Of a DNA stretch of 64,000 bases, positions 60,879 through 64,000 are shown in pieces. The position numbers were made by a program, and so were the translations under genes. A model generated the notes under the pieces. That model was not told the origin of the DNA. It saw only the letters and a list, made by a program, of their open reading frames with translations, and ran no database searches. How positions within the stretch are numbered: position 1 is the stretch's first letter; each line of letters starts with the position of its first letter. The stretch is from assembly GCA_016630955.3 (NCBI GenBank), contig CM049989.1, positions 1,922,001 to 1,986,000 of the forward strand, written 5' to 3'. Origin of the DNA: Didymella arachidicola. Lineage: Eukaryota > Ascomycota > Dothideomycetes > Pleosporales > Didymellaceae.

Positions 60879-61488
60879 GCGCAGTTTCTGTCAGGCTGAG
60901 GATACTGACCGGTTATCGAGGAGAATGTCCGTTTCCGTCTGTGAAACGCACAGCTTTTCTATACCCGCCCACGATGTATTCCACGACGTCCCTGGTCTTG
61001 ATAGACCATTGCTCGCTGAATTCTTTCGAAATGCCCTGCTTGCGCGAGCAGCAAAGGCATCAGCAAGCGCCGCAAGGCTGAACATCTGCAGCCTTCATTC
61101 CCTATCTTATTAGCGCATTTGCAACCTTTCTCGCGATTACATACATGGCGTTACATGTAAGCCCTACATCTACAACGACAACGTCGGTATATCTTCCACC
61201 AATTGAGACGGTTGTGAGTCAATATCATACTCTGCGGCTTGTGTTGGCACTGCACAGTCATCATCATTGAGCCGCGCAGCCTTTCACTTGCCCCCTCCTT
61301 TTTTCCTTCTCCTTCACTACACGAATGTCGATTCCAGCGTCTCTCAATGTCGCAGACTATCAACCATTACAGAAAAATTGCGAGACTATCAACGCCGAAC
61401 AACTTTGCGATCCTACATCCACGCATCGCAAGTACGGTCAAAAACCAAACACCCCACAACGATCGCATCATATCTAGAAAAATCCGCC
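60879..61488. other. Intergenic region
   Basis: 0.6 kb forming the 3' flank of the epoxide hydrolase and the promoter of the membrane oxidoreductase. The open frame of the next gene extends back to 61267 but contains no ATG before 61489. Confidence 0.4.
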
Positions 61489-63069
61489 ATGGTCCAGCCA
61501 GACATATCAGAAGAAAGTACGACGTGTCCTAATCTAAATGAGCCATGCACAGCCATGGATGTGTCTGGTGGGCGCACAGCAGGTTCAGAGCACACGCGCC
61601 CTCGCCGTGGAACAGATGAGACCATCGATCCGACATCAACCTTCGTGGGTTCCGAAAAAAGCGTCAAGGAGATAGATATACAGACGTTGGAACTGCAGCC
61701 CGGTGCCGGTGATTCGCTTGCCTTACATTTGTCGCCTACCGCAGTAGAGGAGGGACGACCGACGCAGGAACGGGTACCATTCGGGCGATGGCAGCGCTTT
61801 CGTCTCCATTGGCTTACATCATATCGAATCCTGATCATGTTCGTGATCATGATCAACTTGGGTGCAATGATCGCTACACTGGTGAAGATTCCGATGGTAG
61901 AAGCGCCGCTGACAGCCACCGCAACCAATATTCTGGCCGCTGTTCTGGTACGGCAAGAAGATCTCATCAACCTCAGCTTTGGGCTCATCTCAAGACTACC
62001 TCCCACTCTACCATTTTCCATCCGCAGGACGATCGGCGACTTCCACCACTACGGAGGAGTGCACGTCGGGTGCGCGCTGTCAGCAGTACTCTGGTACATT
62101 ATGTTCACAGGTCTGAACACCGTTCGAGTCCTCGACCTCCTTTCACAAGACGACACAACCACAACACTATACATCGAGATCACCATATCATACATCACCC
62201 TATTCATCGTCCTCTTAATCTGCCTAACCGCCATCCCCCGCCTCCGCGTCCGCTTCCACAACACCTTCGAAGCCACCCACCGCTTCGGCGGCTGGGCAGC
62301 CCTCCTCATCCTCTGGCTCCACGCCGGCATCACAACCCTCGACCCCACCTCCACACCACTTCACACCCACCCATCCCTCTACCTCCTCGCCCTCACCACC
62401 CTCCTCATCCTCCTCCCCTGGCTACGCATCCACCGCATCCCCATCACAACCACCCTCCTCTCCCCGCAAACCCTCGCCCTCACATTCCCCTCCCCCAACA
62501 CCCCCCACACATCCACCCTCCGCTTCTCCACCACCCCCCTCACAGAATGGCACGCCTTCGCCACAATCCCCCTCACCCCATCAACAGCCCAAATATTCGT
62601 CTCCGCAGCAGGCGACTGGACAAGAGACCTCCTCACAAACCCCCCCTCCACCCTCTGGCTCCGCAACCCCCCCACAAGAAACTTCCTCTCCCTCGTCCCG
62701 CTCTTCAAAGATGTATTGCTCGTCGCAACAGGCGCCGGCATCGCGCCCGTGCTCTCCCTCCTCGCGAGCCCCCCCGTGCGTCGCATGCGCGCGCAGGGCC
62801 GCAGGGTGCGGGTGTTGTGGTGTGTGAGCGACCCCTGGGCGCCGCGGTGGGGGTTCGTGATGGATGTGGTGAGGGCGGTGGATCCGAAGGCTGTGATGGT
62901 TGATAGTAGGGTGGGGAGGATGGATTTAGTGTTTGAGGCGCGGGGGTTGTGTGAGAGGGAGGGGTTGGAGGCGGTGTTTGTGGTTGGGAATCGGTGGGTT
63001 ACTGGGGAGGTTGTGAGGGGGTGTAAGGGGAGGGGGGTGCTGGCGTATGGGGCTGTGTTTGATAGTTAG
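61489..63069 (+). CDS. TmpA-like integral membrane oxidoreductase (ferric-reductase-like fold)
   Basis: A single exon from the first in-frame ATG at 61489 encodes 526 aa. The first 105 residues are soluble and low-complexity. Several membrane helices follow from LTSYRILIMFVIMINLGAM on, including GDFHHYGGVHVGCALSAVLWYIM (split), ITISYITLFIVLLICLTAIP and FGGWAALLILWLHAG; their histidines (FHHYGGVHVG, THRFGG, LWLHAG) could bind haem. The C-terminal 180 residues contain a flavodoxin-reductase-like part with DVLLVATGAGIAPVLSLLA, the nucleotide-binding Gly-rich motif, and VLWCVSDPW. This matches the Aspergillus conidiation protein TmpA and related domains; the exact reaction is unknown. Composition is extremely C-rich at 62230-62760, then G-rich to the stop. 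Confidence 0.72.
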   Translation: MVQPDISEESTTCPNLNEPCTAMDVSGGRTAGSEHTRPRRGTDETIDPTSTFVGSEKSVKEIDIQTLELQPGAGDSLALHLSPTAVEEGRPTQERVPFGRWQRFRLHWLTSYRILIMFVIMINLGAMIATLVKIPMVEAPLTATATNILAAVLVRQEDLINLSFGLISRLPPTLPFSIRRTIGDFHHYGGVHVGCALSAVLWYIMFTGLNTVRVLDLLSQDDTTTTLYIEITISYITLFIVLLICLTAIPRLRVRFHNTFEATHRFGGWAALLILWLHAGITTLDPTSTPLHTHPSLYLLALTTLLILLPWLRIHRIPITTTLLSPQTLALTFPSPNTPHTSTLRFSTTPLTEWHAFATIPLTPSTAQIFVSAAGDWTRDLLTNPPSTLWLRNPPTRNFLSLVPLFKDVLLVATGAGIAPVLSLLASPPVRRMRAQGRRVRVLWCVSDPWAPRWGFVMDVVRAVDPKAVMVDSRVGRMDLVFEARGLCEREGLEAVFVVGNRWVTGEVVRGCKGRGVLAYGAVFDS

Positions 63070-64000
63070 GGGGGTGGTGGATGAGGTGGGATTGGGGATC
63101 TGGCGATGCTGTGGTGTTGTTGTGAGCGGATATCTTGGGGTGTTTGGTTCGGGCGGCGTTGGTCGGACCCAGGGGGGTGTATACTTGCAGGTGATCTGAC
63201 AAGACACATGGGTAGAACGGTGGTCATCGCATGCTCATTTCTGATATATCGCTCTGTTTTTGCCCGGTCGATAGGTGCTTCGATTTCTCTGTCTGAATCC
63301 GTGGATGCCGCCCATTTGCGCTTGACGCAAACACCTCCCAAAAACACCACAACAACCTTACAAAGTACACAAACCCACCCACAAAAATCAGTTCCACATA
63401 CTTCCAAACAAGCAAGAAAATCTACCCTCTTCTGCAACCCTCTCTCGCCTACGCATACACCCTCCCCCTTTCCACACCTCAACACACCTTCCTGCCTCCT
63501 CACAGTACATCCCAGTAGTCTCTTTCACAATTGAAAAGCGCTAGTTGGATAGATTCAAGGTTTGAGGCTATTGAAGTGCTGTGGTCTCACTAGTTGGTTT
63601 ACACATCAAGGCTAACACACAAGGCTAACACACAAGGCTAACACACAAGGCTAACACACAAGGCTAACACACCAAGGCTAACGCAAGAGGAAATGAGTAT
63701 GCGGAAAGTAGCTTCGATAGTGCCAAGCTAATTGCATCCCTGAGTCCTTGTCAGAACACTACGCCCTGGTATCCAGCGATCAGCGGGGACGTGGGATCAG
63801 TGTGCCCAGGGAGGAAAAACGTGGAAGTGGAGTATCTTATCTTCACACGAGGGAAGCTCGCCAAGAAGTTGATCGTTGCATACGCATATTACGATTACTT
63901 TGCTGATTTCCTCGTCGTTCTCGCGTAATCCCAATACAGTCAAGAAGGGTATATACATCTCACCACCACCCATTACAACCCCACCTCACCTAGTTCCCCG
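63070..64000. other. 3' flank with minisatellite; possible promoter at the window end
   Basis: There is no supported gene. A 13-bp minisatellite lies at 63607-63682. The last 60 bp contain TATATACATCTCACC followed by a CA/CC-rich leader, which looks like the promoter of a gene starting beyond the window. Confidence 0.45.
63607..63682. repeat. Minisatellite, 13-bp unit x6
   Basis: Five perfect copies of CAAGGCTAACACA occupy 63607-63671, followed after an extra C by a diverged sixth copy. Confidence 0.95.

Noticed and set aside
61267..61488. N-terminal extension of the TmpA-like protein
   Set aside because: The frame is open but has no ATG before 61489, and the extension has no family counterpart.
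61788..62903. 371-codon Pro/His/Arg-rich frame inside the TmpA-like gene
   Set aside because: It arises from the C-rich stretch read in another frame; it has no recognisable fold.
63607..63682. CRISPR-like array
   Set aside because: The units are directly adjacent without spacers and the genome is eukaryotic.

Overview
The window is nuclear DNA of a filamentous ascomycete (Pezizomycotina), probably a Dothideomycete. The evidence is short 44-72 bp GT-AG introns with CTAAC-type branch sites, Zn2Cys6 regulators, a HET-domain gene, an AA9 LPMO, a class II hydrophobin, and pogo/Fot1-type transposons carrying C:G-to-T:A stop codons like those left by repeat-induced point mutation (RIP). The class-level placement is inference. 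All splice models were read by hand from splice sites and frame; every multi-exon CDS model that is complete in the window sums to a whole number of codons.

Region 1-10.2 kb: a 5'-truncated class V PLP enzyme, two Zn2Cys6 regulators, a DJ-1/PfpI (isonitrile-hydratase-like) protein, a dicarboxylate/amino-acid:cation symporter and an 8-cysteine small secreted protein. Except for the first gene, all are on the minus strand.

Region 11.9-17.8 kb: a nest of three TA-flanked pogo/Fot1-like DNA transposons (called E1, E2 and E3 here) in an AT-rich tract. E1 and E2 are broken; E3 has an intact 551-aa DD35D transposase with a C-terminal CCHC zinc knuckle. A fourth relative, E4, sits alone at 45.4-47.3 kb with two stop codons and 67-bp near-perfect inverted repeats. 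Every one of the eight ends starts TA|ACGT and carries two copies of an element-specific 9-bp box exactly 17 bp apart at the same offset. This shared end geometry is the most interesting signal in the window. A HET-domain gene lies next to the nest (18.1-19.6 kb).

Region 21-35 kb: conserved housekeeping genes. These are a membrane-anchored GH17 beta-1,3-glucanase, a Myb/Reb1-like Pol I termination factor, clathrin light chain divergent from an Rtt103-like CID protein, Cdc37 convergent with it, a ketopantoate reductase and a GFA-domain protein.

Region 36-53 kb: sparser and more accessory. It holds an AA9 LPMO, two convergent single-pass membrane proteins, a small GPI-like secreted protein, a class II hydrophobin, E4, an amino acid permease and an unknown helical/disordered protein, with long gene-free stretches.

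Region 53.7-63.1 kb: a 1521-aa disordered protein, a soluble epoxide hydrolase and a TmpA-like membrane oxidoreductase. The 3' flank ends in a 13-bp minisatellite.
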